A stretch of 64,000 nucleotides of DNA from Streptomyces sp. ISL-96 (lineage in GTDB: Bacteria > Actinomycetota > Actinomycetes > Streptomycetales > Streptomycetaceae): assembly GCF_018614035.1 (NCBI RefSeq), contig NZ_JAGGPA010000026.1, forward strand, positions 62,001-126,000, given 5' to 3'. Numbering within the stretch: the stretch's first letter is position 1; every line of letters starts with the position of its first letter. The notes beneath the pieces are model-generated. The model did no database searches. It saw only the letters and a list, made by a program, of their open reading frames with translations, and was not told where the DNA came from. Positions 1 to 9,046 of this stretch are shown in pieces. Position numbers and translations under genes: made by a program.

Positions 1-2
1 GC

Positions 3-1289
3 GCCGCACTCTCCGCACGCTTCCCCGGCGAGCGCCTCGTGATCCCCGCGGGCAACCTCAAGACCCGCTCCAACGACACCGAGTACGCCTTCCGCGCCTC
101 CACCGAATACGCCTACCTCACCGGCGACCAGACGCAGGACGGCGTCCTCGTCCTGGAACCCCGTCCGGAAGCCGACGGCGGCCACGACGCGACGATCTAC
201 CTCCTGCCCCGCTCCGACCGCGAGAACGGCGAATTCTGGCTCGACGGCCAGGGCGAACTGTGGGTCGGCCGCCGCCACTCCCTCACCGAGGCCGAACAGC
301 TCCTCGGAATCCCGGCGAAGGACGTCCGCGAACTGACCGCCGCACTGAAGGAAGCCACCGGACCCGTCCGCAACGTCCGCGGACACGACGCCGGCATCGA
401 AGCCGCACTCGCCGACAAGGTCACCGCCGAACGCGACGAAGAACTGCGCGTCTACCTCTCCGAAGCCCGCGCCGTGAAGGACGCCTTCGAAATCGGCGAA
501 CTCCAGAAAGCCGTCGACTCGACCGTCCGCGGCTTCGAAGACGTCGTCAAGATCCTCGACAAGGCCGAAGCCACCAGCGAGCGCTACATCGAAGGCACCT
601 TCTTCCTGCGCGCCCGCGTCGAGGGCAACGACATCGGCTACGGCTCCATCTGCGCCGCCGGACCCCACGCCACCACCCTCCACTGGGTACGCAACGACGG
701 CGACGTACGCTCCGGCGACCTGCTGCTCCTCGACGCCGGAGTAGAGACCCACACTCTCTATACCGCCGACATCACGCGCACCCTGCCCATCAACGGCACC
801 TTCACCGACCTCCAGCGCAAGATCTACGACGCGGTGTACGAAGCCCAGGAAGCCGGCATCGCCGCCGTGAAGCCCGGCGCCAAATACCGCGACTTCCACA
901 ACGCCTCGCAGCACGTACTCGCCGAGAAGCTCGTCGAATGGGGCCTCGTCGAAGGCCCCGTCGAACGCGTCCTGGAACTGGGCCTCCAGCGCCGCTGGAC
1001 CCTCCACGGCACCGGCCACATGCTCGGCATGGACGTCCACGACTGCGCCGCCGCCCGCCGCGAGGCGTACGCCGACGGAACACTGGAACCGGGCATGTGC
1101 CTGACCGTCGAGCCCGGCCTGTACTTCCAGGCCGACGACCTCACCGTGCCCGCCGAGTACCGCGGCATCGGCGTCCGCATCGAGGACGACATCCTCGTCA
1201 CCGAGGACGGCAACCGGAACCTGTCGGCCGGGCTGCCGCGCCGCTCCGACGAGGTCGAAGCCTGGATGGCGCGGGTCAAGCAGGGCTGA
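3..1289 (+). CDS. Aminopeptidase P family (Xaa-Pro) metallopeptidase, 5' end cut by window
   Basis: The reading frame is already open at the left edge, and similarity to the family runs upstream of the first possible GTG at 39, so the true start lies outside the window. It is a cytosolic M24 'pita-bread' peptidase that removes an N-terminal residue preceding proline. The dinuclear metal ligands are visible in order: Asp in LLLLDAG (about nt 732), Asp in TADITRT (about 768), His in GTGHMLG (about 1017), Glu in VEPGLYF (about 1110) and Glu in VRIEDDIL (about 1182). The substrate-side His in HDCAA is also present. The gene ends 54 nt before a convergent HATPase gene, with which it appears to share a terminator hairpin. 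Family assignment is firm. Which of several Streptomyces paralogues it is cannot be decided from a fragment. Confidence 0.95.
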   Translation, partial: AALSARFPGERLVIPAGNLKTRSNDTEYAFRASTEYAYLTGDQTQDGVLVLEPRPEADGGHDATIYLLPRSDRENGEFWLDGQGELWVGRRHSLTEAEQLLGIPAKDVRELTAALKEATGPVRNVRGHDAGIEAALADKVTAERDEELRVYLSEARAVKDAFEIGELQKAVDSTVRGFEDVVKILDKAEATSERYIEGTFFLRARVEGNDIGYGSICAAGPHATTLHWVRNDGDVRSGDLLLLDAGVETHTLYTADITRTLPINGTFTDLQRKIYDAVYEAQEAGIAAVKPGAKYRDFHNASQHVLAEKLVEWGLVEGPVERVLELGLQRRWTLHGTGHMLGMDVHDCAAARREAYADGTLEPGMCLTVEPGLYFQADDLTVPAEYRGIGVRIEDDILVTEDGNRNLSAGLPRRSDEVEAWMARVKQG

Positions 1290-1315
1290 CGTACGGCCCA
1301 CACCCCCAGCCACGC

Positions 1316-1370
1316 GAGGGCGCGCCGCTCAGGACCAGGACCTTCAGGACACCTTGAGCAGCGCGCCCTC
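1316..1370. terminator. Bidirectional terminator hairpin between convergent genes
   Basis: Arms at 1316-1332 and 1354-1370 pair almost perfectly (GAGGGCGCGC core, one internal mismatch). The right arm lies inside the last codons of the HATPase gene on the minus strand, so the hairpin spans that gene's stop codon as well as the 3' flank of the aminopeptidase gene. There is no strong U-tract, which is usual for actinobacterial terminators. Confidence 0.6.
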
Positions 1371-1802
1371 ACGCCATTTCAGGATCTTGTCGAAACTGAC
1401 CACCGCGCCGCGCCCCGGCCTGTTCCGGAAATGCACATGATCGGCCAGCTGCTCGATCAGGCACAGACCTCTGCCGTTCTCCGCCGAAGTGTGCGCCGGA
1501 CGCAGATCAGCGCGACAACCCCGCCGTGAAGAGGGAAAGCCCGGCCCGGAGTCGGCGACCTCAATACGGCATTTCTCGCCGTCCAGATAAGCGGTCACGC
1601 GATATTCCGCGGAAGGCGTCCCGGACCGCTCGTCCCCACCGTGCTCGACCGCGTTCGCACAGGCTTCGCTGAGCGCGACCGACAGGTCGTAGGAGATGTC
1701 CGGATCCACCCCCGCCGTCTCCATGGTGCCGAGCAGAAGGCGGCGGGCGAGCGGGACGCTCGCGGCTTCGCGCCGCAAGTGGAGAGACCACCAGATGCTC
1801 AT
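1344..1802 (-). CDS. ATP-binding protein, RsbW-like anti-sigma factor/serine kinase fold
   Basis: A 152-residue stand-alone HATPase_c domain of the GHKL type. The N box is visible as LSEACANAVEHG (about residues 44-55), the G1 box as EVADSGPGF (about 80-88) and the G2-like segment as ENGRGLCLIEQLAD (about 107-120). Such proteins usually bind ATP and either inhibit a sigma factor or phosphorylate an anti-anti-sigma partner. Streptomyces encode dozens, so the partner cannot be read from sequence. No sigma or STAS gene is adjacent. The ATG at 1802 follows GGAGG (1810-1814) at 7 nt. A Cys in RRGCRADL sits in the ATP lid, of unknown relevance. Confidence 0.85.
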   Translation of the reverse strand: MSIWWSLHLRREAASVPLARRLLLGTMETAGVDPDISYDLSVALSEACANAVEHGGDERSGTPSAEYRVTAYLDGEKCRIEVADSGPGFPSSRRGCRADLRPAHTSAENGRGLCLIEQLADHVHFRNRPGRGAVVSFDKILKWREGALLKVS

Positions 1803-1982
1803 GCTCCAGCCTCCTGGCTGCGGCTCGACATACCGATACGTATTGCCGCAAGCAGCGCTTCATAAGCGTGGAGTGAACATGATTGCCCTCATTCGGCCGA
1901 CGCGCGCACTCCTTACGCCGGTGTATACGCTCCTGGACCTGCCGTAGGAATGCTGTGAACGCGATGCGATGATGTCGAGGCC

Positions 1983-2798
1983 ATGTCTACGTCCGACGCA
2001 CGCGCCGGAGCCCGTCTGCGGCTGCTCAGGACCGCGGTCTTCACCGCGGTCTGCGTCGTGCTGTCCGCGACCGGACATGCCATAGCCTCCTGCGCCACCG
2101 TCCCCTGGTGGACGCTGGCACTCGGCTGCACCGCCGTATTCGGCCTGATCGCACCCTTCGCCGGACGCGCCCGCTCCATGCCCGCCATCGCCACCGCACT
2201 GGCCTCGGGACAACTCGCACTGCACACCCTCTTCGGACTCGGCCAGCACAACCCGGCCCTCGAAAGCGCGGCCACCGACACCTCGCTCCGCACCTTCGCC
2301 GCGAAACTCGTGTGCAGCGCCGGCGCACTGCCGCTCAGCACCGCCGAAGCACGCCGGATCATCACCGAAGCCGGCCTCGACCCCGCCTCCGTACACCAGG
2401 CGCAGCAGCACCTCACGCACACCGCACACGCCGCGGCACACCACACAGGAGCCGCCGAACCCGCCGCCGGGCTGCTGCCCACCCTCCCCATGCTGCTCGG
2501 CCACCTGCTGGCCGCCGTCGCCACCGGCTGGCTCCTGCGGCGCGGGGAAATCGCACTGTCCCGGCTGATCCTGCTGTCGGCCCACGGCGTCGCCGAAGGC
2601 GCGCTCGTACGGTCACTGCGCGCCGCCCTGGCCCTCGTACGGGCGCTGAACGCCGGCCCGCTCCCCGCGGCGCCCGCACAAGGCTCCCGCACACCCCACA
2701 CCCCCTTCGTGACGCCACCGCGGCCGGCCGGCGAAGCACTCCAGCACACGGTGATCAGGCGCGGACCGCCCCCCGCGGCGCTCGTTCTCGCAGCCTGA
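1983..2798 (+). CDS. Hypothetical membrane protein at the head of the copper operon
   Basis: 271 residues. Hydrophobic segments lie near residues 15-37, 43-60 and 68-88, with a further one near 165-185, joined by an Ala/His-rich region (TAHAAAHHTG, about 146-155). The tail is proline- and arginine-rich and probably cytoplasmic. I do not recognise a named family. It precedes the YcnI-like gene on the same strand by 115 nt, and in related genomes I recall a membrane protein at this place, so a role in copper handling is plausible but is an inference from position. The His-rich stretch could bind metal. The ATG at 1983 is the first reasonable start. Confidence 0.6.
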   Translation: MSTSDARAGARLRLLRTAVFTAVCVVLSATGHAIASCATVPWWTLALGCTAVFGLIAPFAGRARSMPAIATALASGQLALHTLFGLGQHNPALESAATDTSLRTFAAKLVCSAGALPLSTAEARRIITEAGLDPASVHQAQQHLTHTAHAAAHHTGAAEPAAGLLPTLPMLLGHLLAAVATGWLLRRGEIALSRLILLSAHGVAEGALVRSLRAALALVRALNAGPLPAAPAQGSRTPHTPFVTPPRPAGEALQHTVIRRGPPPAALVLAA

Positions 2799-2913
2799 CG
2801 CGGCGCACTCTCCGGCGTAACACACGCACGATCACGGGAGCGGCGCCGCGATGCCGGTGCGCACCCGCGCACCGGAGCGTCATTCGCCTCTGCTCCGTGG
2901 AGTGTTCCCAGAC

Positions 2914-3660
2914 ATGAACGTTTCTCGTATCGCTGCCGTCTCCGTCGCCGGCGCCGCCGCTTCCACCGTCCTGCTGTTCGCGGGAACGGCCTTCGCGCAC
3001 GTCGGTGTACAGCCCGTCGGCGCCGCCGAAAAGGGCGGCTACGCCACCGTCAACGTCAAGGTGCCCAACGAGCGGGACAACGCCTCGACCGTCAAGCTCG
3101 AAGTCTCCTTCCCCACCGACCACCCGCTGTCCTCCGTCATGCCGCAGCCCGTGCCCGGCTGGAAGGTCGACGTCACCAAGACCGAGCTCGACAAGCCGCT
3201 CAAGGTCCACGGCAAGGAGATCACCGAGGCCGTCTCCAAGGTCACCTGGAGCGGCGGCAAGATCGGACCCGGCCAGTTCCAGCAGTTCCCGCTCTCCCTC
3301 GGACAGCTGCCCGAAGACGCCGACCAGCTGGTCCTCAAGGCCGTCCAGACGTACGACAACGAGGAAGTCGTCCGCTGGATCGAAGAGCCCAAGGAGGGCG
3401 AGGAAGAGCCGCAGTCGCCCGCGCCCGTCCTCAAGCTGACCGAGCCCGCCGGAGACGACCACCACGGCGCCTCCGGCAAGGAAGCCGCCAAGGCCGACGC
3501 CGGCCCCAAGGACAACGCCGGCCACAAGAGCGAAAAGGCCGCCGACAGCGACACCACCAGCAGCGACACCACCGCCCGCATCCTCGGCGTCGTCGGCATC
3601 ATCGTGGGCGTCGCGGGCGTGGCCTTCGGCGTACTCGCCGGCCGCCGCCGCACCGCCTGA
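2914..3660 (+). CDS. YcnI family (DUF1775) copper-binding secreted/anchored protein
   Basis: 248 residues. The signal peptide ends at AFA and leaves His29 (AFA-HVGVQP) as the mature N-terminus, the arrangement used by YcnI- and CopC-type proteins to bind Cu(II) through the N-terminal amine and His side chain. The YcnI domain covers about 29-175. A Lys/Asp-rich linker follows, then a C-terminal membrane segment (GVVGIIVGVAGVAFGVLAG) and a short basic tail, so the protein is membrane-anchored and faces outward. The start at 2914 is chosen because the signal peptide begins there; an upstream in-frame start at 2851 would add a non-signal extension. It is followed after 39 nt by the Sco gene. Confidence 0.88.
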   Translation: MNVSRIAAVSVAGAAASTVLLFAGTAFAHVGVQPVGAAEKGGYATVNVKVPNERDNASTVKLEVSFPTDHPLSSVMPQPVPGWKVDVTKTELDKPLKVHGKEITEAVSKVTWSGGKIGPGQFQQFPLSLGQLPEDADQLVLKAVQTYDNEEVVRWIEEPKEGEEEPQSPAPVLKLTEPAGDDHHGASGKEAAKADAGPKDNAGHKSEKAADSDTTSSDTTARILGVVGIIVGVAGVAFGVLAGRRRTA

Positions 3661-3699
3661 CACCAACTCCCCCCTCACGAACCACCAGGACATATCCAC

Positions 3700-4359
3700 A
3701 TGCGCAAGAAGACCGCGCTGACCGTGGCGGCGCTCGCCGCCACGGCCACGCTCACCCTGTCCGCGTGCGGCGGCAAGACCGACGGCGGCTCCAAGCCCGT
3801 CACCGACGTCTCCGCCACCGCCAACGAAAAAGCCGCGACCGTACTCGACCGGCCCTTCAAAAAGCCGGACCTCGTCCTCACCGACACCCACGGCAAAAAG
3901 TACGACCTGCGCGAACAGACCAAGGGCAAGCCGACACTCATCTACTACGGCTACACCAAGTGCCCCGACGTCTGCCCGCTCACGATGAGCAACATCGCCA
4001 TCGCCTACAAAAAGCTCCCCCCGGCCGACCGGGACAAGCTCCAGGTCGTCTTCGTCACCACCGACCCCGAACGCGACACCCCCGAAGTGCTCGGCAAGTG
4101 GCTCAAGGGCGCCGGCGACCCCGCCTTCACCGGACTCACCGGCGACTTCCCCACCATCCAGGCCGGGGCCCGCCAGATGGGAATCGGCATCGACCCGCCC
4201 AAGAAGGAAAAGAACGGCACGGTCGTCTCCATGCACGGCGCCCAGGTCATCGCGTTCTCCCCGAAGACCGACGCCGGGTACGTCCTCTACAGCGAGGACA
4301 CCTCCGCCGACGACTACATCAAGGACCTCCCCAAGCTCCTCAAGGGCGAGAAGCCGTGA
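3700..4359 (+). CDS. sco: SCO1/SenC family copper chaperone lipoprotein
   Basis: 219 residues. The lipobox LSAC places the lipidated Cys at 23. A thioredoxin-like fold follows with the copper/redox motif Cys88-x3-Cys92-Pro (KCPDVCP) and the distal ligand His179 (SMHGAQ), the complete ligand set of Sco proteins. Family members deliver copper to cytochrome c oxidase CuA. In S. lividans the Sco protein of the equivalent operon also acts in extracellular copper trafficking. The stop overlaps the start of the PCu(A)C gene (GTGA), indicating translational coupling. Confidence 0.93.
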   Translation: MRKKTALTVAALAATATLTLSACGGKTDGGSKPVTDVSATANEKAATVLDRPFKKPDLVLTDTHGKKYDLREQTKGKPTLIYYGYTKCPDVCPLTMSNIAIAYKKLPPADRDKLQVVFVTTDPERDTPEVLGKWLKGAGDPAFTGLTGDFPTIQAGARQMGIGIDPPKKEKNGTVVSMHGAQVIAFSPKTDAGYVLYSEDTSADDYIKDLPKLLKGEKP

Positions 4360-4817
4360 AGCGCCGCCGCACCACCACCCTCGCCACAGCCCTGATCCTG
4401 GCCACGGGCCTCGTACTGACCGGCTGCTCCTCCGGGAGCGACGACAAGCCCCGGCTGAACATCAGCGGGGCCTTCATGCCCGAGCCCGTCATGGACGACA
4501 TGGCCGCCGGCTTCCTCACCATCAAGAACGACAGCGACGTCGCCGACAAGCTCACCTCCGTCACCAGCGACATCGCGGGCCAGGTCCAGATCCACCAGAC
4601 CAAGAACCAGAAAATGCAGGAGGTCACGTCCTTCGACATCCCCGCGAACGGCGAGCTCGATCTGGAGCGCGGCGGGAACCACATGATGTTCCTGAAGCTC
4701 AAGAAGAAGCCCAACCAGGGCGAGAAGGTGTCCGTGGAGCTGCACTTCGAGAAGGCCGGCCCCATCAAGGCCGAGCTGCCCGTGAAGGAGTCCACCCACA
4801 ACCCCGCGAAGCAGTGA
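4356..4817 (+). CDS. PCu(A)C-type extracytoplasmic copper chaperone lipoprotein
   Basis: 153 residues starting at GTG 4356, which overlaps the preceding stop by 4 nt. The lipobox LTGC gives lipid-Cys24. The Met/His copper motif of the family (H-M-x10-M-x21-H-x-M type) is represented by His in QVQIHQT, Met in KMQEV and NHMMFLK near the C-terminus. The protein likely hands Cu(I) to Sco outside the membrane. I recall the S. lividans equivalent being called ECuC. The downstream CopC-CopD gene starts 15 nt later. Confidence 0.9.
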   Translation: MKRRRTTTLATALILATGLVLTGCSSGSDDKPRLNISGAFMPEPVMDDMAAGFLTIKNDSDVADKLTSVTSDIAGQVQIHQTKNQKMQEVTSFDIPANGELDLERGGNHMMFLKLKKKPNQGEKVSVELHFEKAGPIKAELPVKESTHNPAKQ

Positions 4818-4831
4818 GGGACTGACACACC

Positions 4832-6748
4832 ATGCCGGTAACCGCCCCGCGCTTCGGAGCAGCCGCAGTGATCAGGCTGCTGCTCATCACCACAGCACTC
4901 CTCGGCACCCTGCTCGCAGGAGCCGCACCCGCGTCCGCGCACGCCGCGCTCACGGGAAGCGACCCGAAGGACGGGGCGGTTGTCGCCACCGCGCCCAAGC
5001 ACATCACCCTCACGTTCTCCGAAAAGATCGCTCTCGGGAACGACTCGATCCGCGTACTGGAACCGAGCGGGAAACGCTCCGACACCGGTGAAGTACGCGA
5101 CATGAGCAGCGGAAGCATCGTCCAGTACGGCGTTCCCCTGCACCCAGGGCTGCCCGACGGCACATACACCGTCGCCTGGCAGGCCGTCTCCGCCGACAGC
5201 CACCCCATCTCCGGCGCCTTCACCTTCTCCATCGGCGCCCCCTCCAAGACCACCGTCGCCCTCCCCGAAGAGACCGCCGGCGGCGGCCTCGTCGGCGCCC
5301 TCTACGGCATCGCCCGCTACACCTCGTACGCCGGCTTCATCCTGCTCGTCGGCGGCGGCGCCTTCGTACTCGCCTGCTGGCAGCGCGGCGCCGGCGAACG
5401 GCCCCTGCAACGCCTCGTCGTACAGGGCTGGATCACCCTCACCGCCTCCACACTCGCCATGCTGCTGCTGCGCGCCCCCTACACGGGCTCGGGAAAGCTC
5501 GCCGACGCCTTCGACCTGAGCGGACTCAAGGCCGTACTGGAGACAAAGACCGGCGCCTCACTCGTCTCCCGGCTGCTGCTGCTCGGCGCGGCCGCGCTCT
5601 TCGTCGCCGTGCTGTTCGGCGCGTACGCCAAGAGGGACACACCCCTCAACGAAGAAGAGGTGAAGGAGAAGAAGGACCTCACCTTCGGGCTCGCCCTCGG
5701 CGGCGGAGTCATGGCCGCCGGGATCGCGGCCACCTGGGCGCTCTCCGAGCACGCGTCGACCGGCCTCCAGCCCGCCGTCGCGATGCCCGTCGACGTACTG
5801 CACCTGCTGGCCGTCGCGACCTGGCTCGGCGGCCTCGCCGCGCTGCTGGTCGCGCTCTACCGGGTGCCGGCCATCGAAAGCGGCGCCGTACGCAACTTCT
5901 CCCGCGTCGCCTTCGCGAGCGTCGCCGTACTGGCCGCGACCGGGACCTACCAGTCCTGGCGGCAGGTCGGCTCCTGGCCGGCACTGACCGGGACGGCGTA
6001 CGGGCAGCTCCTGCTCGTCAAGATCGCCCTGGTCGCCCTCCTCGTCGGCATCGCCTGGATCTCACGGCGCTGGACGGGACGACTCGCAGAGAAGCCGGTC
6101 ACCGAAGCGGCAGAGGCGGCCGCAGCCGACGAGGAGACGGCCGAGGAGCCCGAGCCGGTCACCGTCCCCGACGACCCCGCGCGGGCCGCCCAGCTCGCCC
6201 GACAGAAGGCCGCGGTGACCACCGCGCGCGTGAAGCGGGTACGGGACGCCGACCCCGGGCGGCTCGGGCTGCGCCGCTCCGTGCTGGCAGAGGCCGCGGT
6301 CGCCGTAGTGCTGCTGGCCGTGACGACCGCACTGACCAGCACCGAACCCGGACGCACCGAGGAGAAGGAGGCGGGGAAGAGCGAGACCTCCACCGCCGCC
6401 CCCACCGGCCCGGTCGACGTCCGTATCCCCTTCGACACGGGCGGCGAGGACGGCAAGGGCACCGCGAGGATCGAACTCGACCCGGGACGCTCGGGCGGCA
6501 ACGCCCTGCACGTCTGGCTGGAGCGGCCCAACGGACGTGCCATGGACGCACCAGAAGTCAAGGTCGCGTTCACGCACAACGCCAAGGAGATCGGACCGCT
6601 GCCCGCCGCCCCCGACCGCATCTCCACCGGACACTGGAGTGCCAACGGGGTGCAGATCCCCCTGCCGGGGACATGGGAGATCGAAGTGACCGTACGCACC
6701 TCCGACATCGACCAAGTGACCGTCAAGAAGAACGTGAAGATCGGCTGA
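4832..6748 (+). CDS. CopC-CopD fusion, copper resistance/uptake membrane protein
   Basis: 638 residues. The signal peptide is cleaved to leave His37 at the mature N-terminus (ASA-HAALTGSDP), followed by a CopC beta-barrel (about 37-133). The central part is an eight-helix CopD domain (about 150-410), with SEHAST and ATWLGGLAALL typical of CopD. A charged cytoplasmic loop rich in Glu/Ala precedes another helix near 485-505. The C-terminal outward domain (about 525-638), with HVWLERPNGR and GTWEIEVTV, resembles YtkA/FixH-like domains. CopC-CopD fusions are common in actinobacteria and move copper across the membrane; direction is not decidable here. The spacing and orientation make it part of the copper operon. 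Confidence 0.92.
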   Translation: MPVTAPRFGAAAVIRLLLITTALLGTLLAGAAPASAHAALTGSDPKDGAVVATAPKHITLTFSEKIALGNDSIRVLEPSGKRSDTGEVRDMSSGSIVQYGVPLHPGLPDGTYTVAWQAVSADSHPISGAFTFSIGAPSKTTVALPEETAGGGLVGALYGIARYTSYAGFILLVGGGAFVLACWQRGAGERPLQRLVVQGWITLTASTLAMLLLRAPYTGSGKLADAFDLSGLKAVLETKTGASLVSRLLLLGAAALFVAVLFGAYAKRDTPLNEEEVKEKKDLTFGLALGGGVMAAGIAATWALSEHASTGLQPAVAMPVDVLHLLAVATWLGGLAALLVALYRVPAIESGAVRNFSRVAFASVAVLAATGTYQSWRQVGSWPALTGTAYGQLLLVKIALVALLVGIAWISRRWTGRLAEKPVTEAAEAAAADEETAEEPEPVTVPDDPARAAQLARQKAAVTTARVKRVRDADPGRLGLRRSVLAEAAVAVVLLAVTTALTSTEPGRTEEKEAGKSETSTAAPTGPVDVRIPFDTGGEDGKGTARIELDPGRSGGNALHVWLERPNGRAMDAPEVKVAFTHNAKEIGPLPAAPDRISTGHWSANGVQIPLPGTWEIEVTVRTSDIDQVTVKKNVKIG

Positions 6749-6753
6749 CCGGC

Positions 6754-8025
6754 GTGAGCAACAACGACGTGAGCGACAACGGCATCTCCAGGAGGCGGCT
6801 CCTCGGCACCGCGGGCGCGGCCGGAGCCGCCGGCCTCGCCCTCGGCGCTACGGGCGGGGCAGGCGTGTACGCCGCGGCTGCCGGCTCCGGTACGCCCTCG
6901 GGCGCGAAGGCGCTGGCGTCGCTCGGCTCCACCACCGTCCCCTTCCACGGCGAGCACCAGGCCGGCATCACCACCCCCCTCCAGGCCCGCGGCCACCTCG
7001 TCGCCTTCGACCTCGCCCCCGGCGCCGGACGCAAGGAGGCAGCGGCGCTGCTGCGGCGCTGGTCGGCGGCGGCGCGCACGATGATGGCGGGCGAGCCGTT
7101 CGGGGACGCCGACACCGGGGTGGCGCTGGACGCGGGCCCCTCCTCGCTGACCGTCACCTTCGGCTTCGGACGCACCTTCTTCGGCCGTACGGGACTGAAC
7201 GCGCGGCGGCCGGCGGCCCTCGACCCGCTGCCCGACTTCTCCTCCGACCACCTCGACGCGCGCCGCAGCAACGGTGACCTGTGGGTGCAGATCGGCGCCG
7301 ACGACTCACTGGTCGCCTTTCACGCACTGCGAGCGATCCAGACAGAGGCCGGCGACGCCGCACGGGTGCGGTGGCAGATGAACGGTTTCAACCGTTCCCC
7401 GGGGGCGACCGCGCATCCCATGACAGCCCGCAATCTGATGGGACAGATCGACGGTACGGGCAACCCGAAGCCGTCCGAGGCCGACTTCGACCGGCGGATC
7501 TTCGTACCCGCGAACGCCACGGGAGCCGACGGGCCCGCGTGGATGGCGGGCGGCTCGTACGCCGTCGTACGCCGCATCCGCATGCTCCTCGACGACTGGG
7601 AGAAGCTGCCGCGCGGCGAACAGGAAACGGTCATCGGCCGCCGCAAGAGCGACGGAGCACCGCTGACGGGCGGCAGCGAGACCACCGAGCCCGACCTCGA
7701 CAAGACCGGCCCCGACGGCAGACTCGTCATCGCCTCCAACGCCCACGCCCGTATCTCCGCGCCCGAGCAGAACGGCGGCGCGGCGATGCTGCGGCGACCG
7801 TTCTCGTACCACGACGGGATCGGTGAGGACGGGACGCCGGACGCCGGACTGCTCTTCATCTGCTGGCAGGCGGACCCGCTGCGCGGCTTCGTACCGGTGC
7901 AGCGCAAGCTCGACCGGGGGGACGCGCTTTCGCCGTTCATCCGGCACGAGGCGAGCGGGCTGTTCGCGGTGCCGGGCGGGGTGCGCGACGGGGAGTACGT
8001 GGGACAGCGGCTGCTGGAGTCCTGA
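6754..8025 (+). CDS. dtpA: Tat-exported Dyp-type (DtpA-like) haem peroxidase
   Basis: 423 residues from GTG 6754, only 5 nt after the CopC-CopD stop. A twin-arginine signal is visible (ISRRRLLGTAG, about residues 12-22). The distal-pocket motif GQIDGTGNPKP carries the Dyp Asp, and ASNAHAR provides the proximal haem His of the HxR motif. In S. lividans the last gene of the matching copper operon encodes the peroxidase DtpA, which is needed with copper delivery for maturation of the radical-copper oxidase GlxA. Order and domains match, so the symbol is used by analogy. GlxA itself is not in this window. Confidence 0.88.
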   Translation: MSNNDVSDNGISRRRLLGTAGAAGAAGLALGATGGAGVYAAAAGSGTPSGAKALASLGSTTVPFHGEHQAGITTPLQARGHLVAFDLAPGAGRKEAAALLRRWSAAARTMMAGEPFGDADTGVALDAGPSSLTVTFGFGRTFFGRTGLNARRPAALDPLPDFSSDHLDARRSNGDLWVQIGADDSLVAFHALRAIQTEAGDAARVRWQMNGFNRSPGATAHPMTARNLMGQIDGTGNPKPSEADFDRRIFVPANATGADGPAWMAGGSYAVVRRIRMLLDDWEKLPRGEQETVIGRRKSDGAPLTGGSETTEPDLDKTGPDGRLVIASNAHARISAPEQNGGAAMLRRPFSYHDGIGEDGTPDAGLLFICWQADPLRGFVPVQRKLDRGDALSPFIRHEASGLFAVPGGVRDGEYVGQRLLES

Positions 8026-8107
8026 GGGAGGGAGTGCGGCAGGGAGCGGGCGGGGCGGGCGGCGCGAGTACGCGCGGCTGCTTCGTACGGCGCATTAAGG
8101 TGACCGT

Positions 8108-9043
8108 ATGTCGGCAACGCGCTATGCCTATCTCGGTCCCGAAGGCACCTTCACCGAGGTCGCCCTCCGTACGCTCCCTGAAGCCGCCACCCGGGAGCTC
8201 GTCCCGATGGTGTCCGTACCCGCAGCTCTCGACGCGGTACGCAACGGGGAGGCCGCGGCAGCGCTCGTACCGATCGAGAACTCCGTGGAGGGCGGGATCA
8301 GCGCCACTCTCGACGCGCTGACGTCCGGCGAACCGCTGATGATATACCGCGAAGTGCTGCTGTCGATCACCTTCGCACTGCTGGTGCGCCCCGGTACGCA
8401 GCTCTCCGACATCAAGACCGTCACCGCGCACCCCGCAGCCCAGCCGCAGGTGCGCAACTGGATGGCGGCGAACCTGCCGGACGTCCTGTGGGAGTCGGCG
8501 GCGTCGAACGCGGACGGCGCGCGGCTGGTCCAGGAGGGCCGGTACGACGCTGCTTTCGCGGGTGAGTTCGCGGCGGCGACGTACGGCCTGGTGCCGCTCG
8601 TCACCGAGATCCATGACGCCGTGAACGCGCAGACCCGCTTCGTGCTGGTCGGGCGGCCCGCGCGGCCGTCGGCGCCGACCGGTGCGGACAAGACGTCGGT
8701 GGTCATCTGGCTGGGCGACGACCACCCGGGTGCGCTGCTCGAACTGCTCCAGGAATTCGCGGTGCGCGGCGTCAACCTGATGTTGATCCAGTCGCGGCCG
8801 ACGGGTGCGGGGATCGGCAATTACTGCTTCGCCGTGGACGCCGAGGGTCATATTTCGGAGCGGCGGGTGGGCGAGGCGCTGATGGGTCTCAAGCGGATCT
8901 GCCCGAATGTGCGGTTCCTCGGGTCGTATCCGCGGGCCGGTGTGACGCCCCAGGAGGTGCGGTCTTTGCGGCCCGGGACCTCGGACGCGGAGTTCGTGGC
9001 GGCTGCGGAGTGGTTGGCGCGGAGCCAGGACGGGCGGGCCTGA
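8108..9043 (+). CDS. pheA: Prephenate dehydratase
   Basis: 311 residues, monofunctional. The periplasmic-binding-protein-like catalytic domain covers about 1-185, with PIENSVEGGISATLD and the catalytic Thr-Arg-Phe triad in NAQTRFVLVG. The C-terminal ACT domain (about 198-280, with GALLELLQEF and the effector-site-like IQSRPTG) binds phenylalanine for feedback control. It converts prephenate to phenylpyruvate in phenylalanine synthesis. The HisC-type aminotransferase at 37 kb could supply the final transamination. No attenuator or leader peptide is seen in the short 82-nt upstream gap, so expression control is probably simple. Confidence 0.96.
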   Translation: MSATRYAYLGPEGTFTEVALRTLPEAATRELVPMVSVPAALDAVRNGEAAAALVPIENSVEGGISATLDALTSGEPLMIYREVLLSITFALLVRPGTQLSDIKTVTAHPAAQPQVRNWMAANLPDVLWESAASNADGARLVQEGRYDAAFAGEFAAATYGLVPLVTEIHDAVNAQTRFVLVGRPARPSAPTGADKTSVVIWLGDDHPGALLELLQEFAVRGVNLMLIQSRPTGAGIGNYCFAVDAEGHISERRVGEALMGLKRICPNVRFLGSYPRAGVTPQEVRSLRPGTSDAEFVAAAEWLARSQDGRA

Positions 9044-9046
9044 CCG

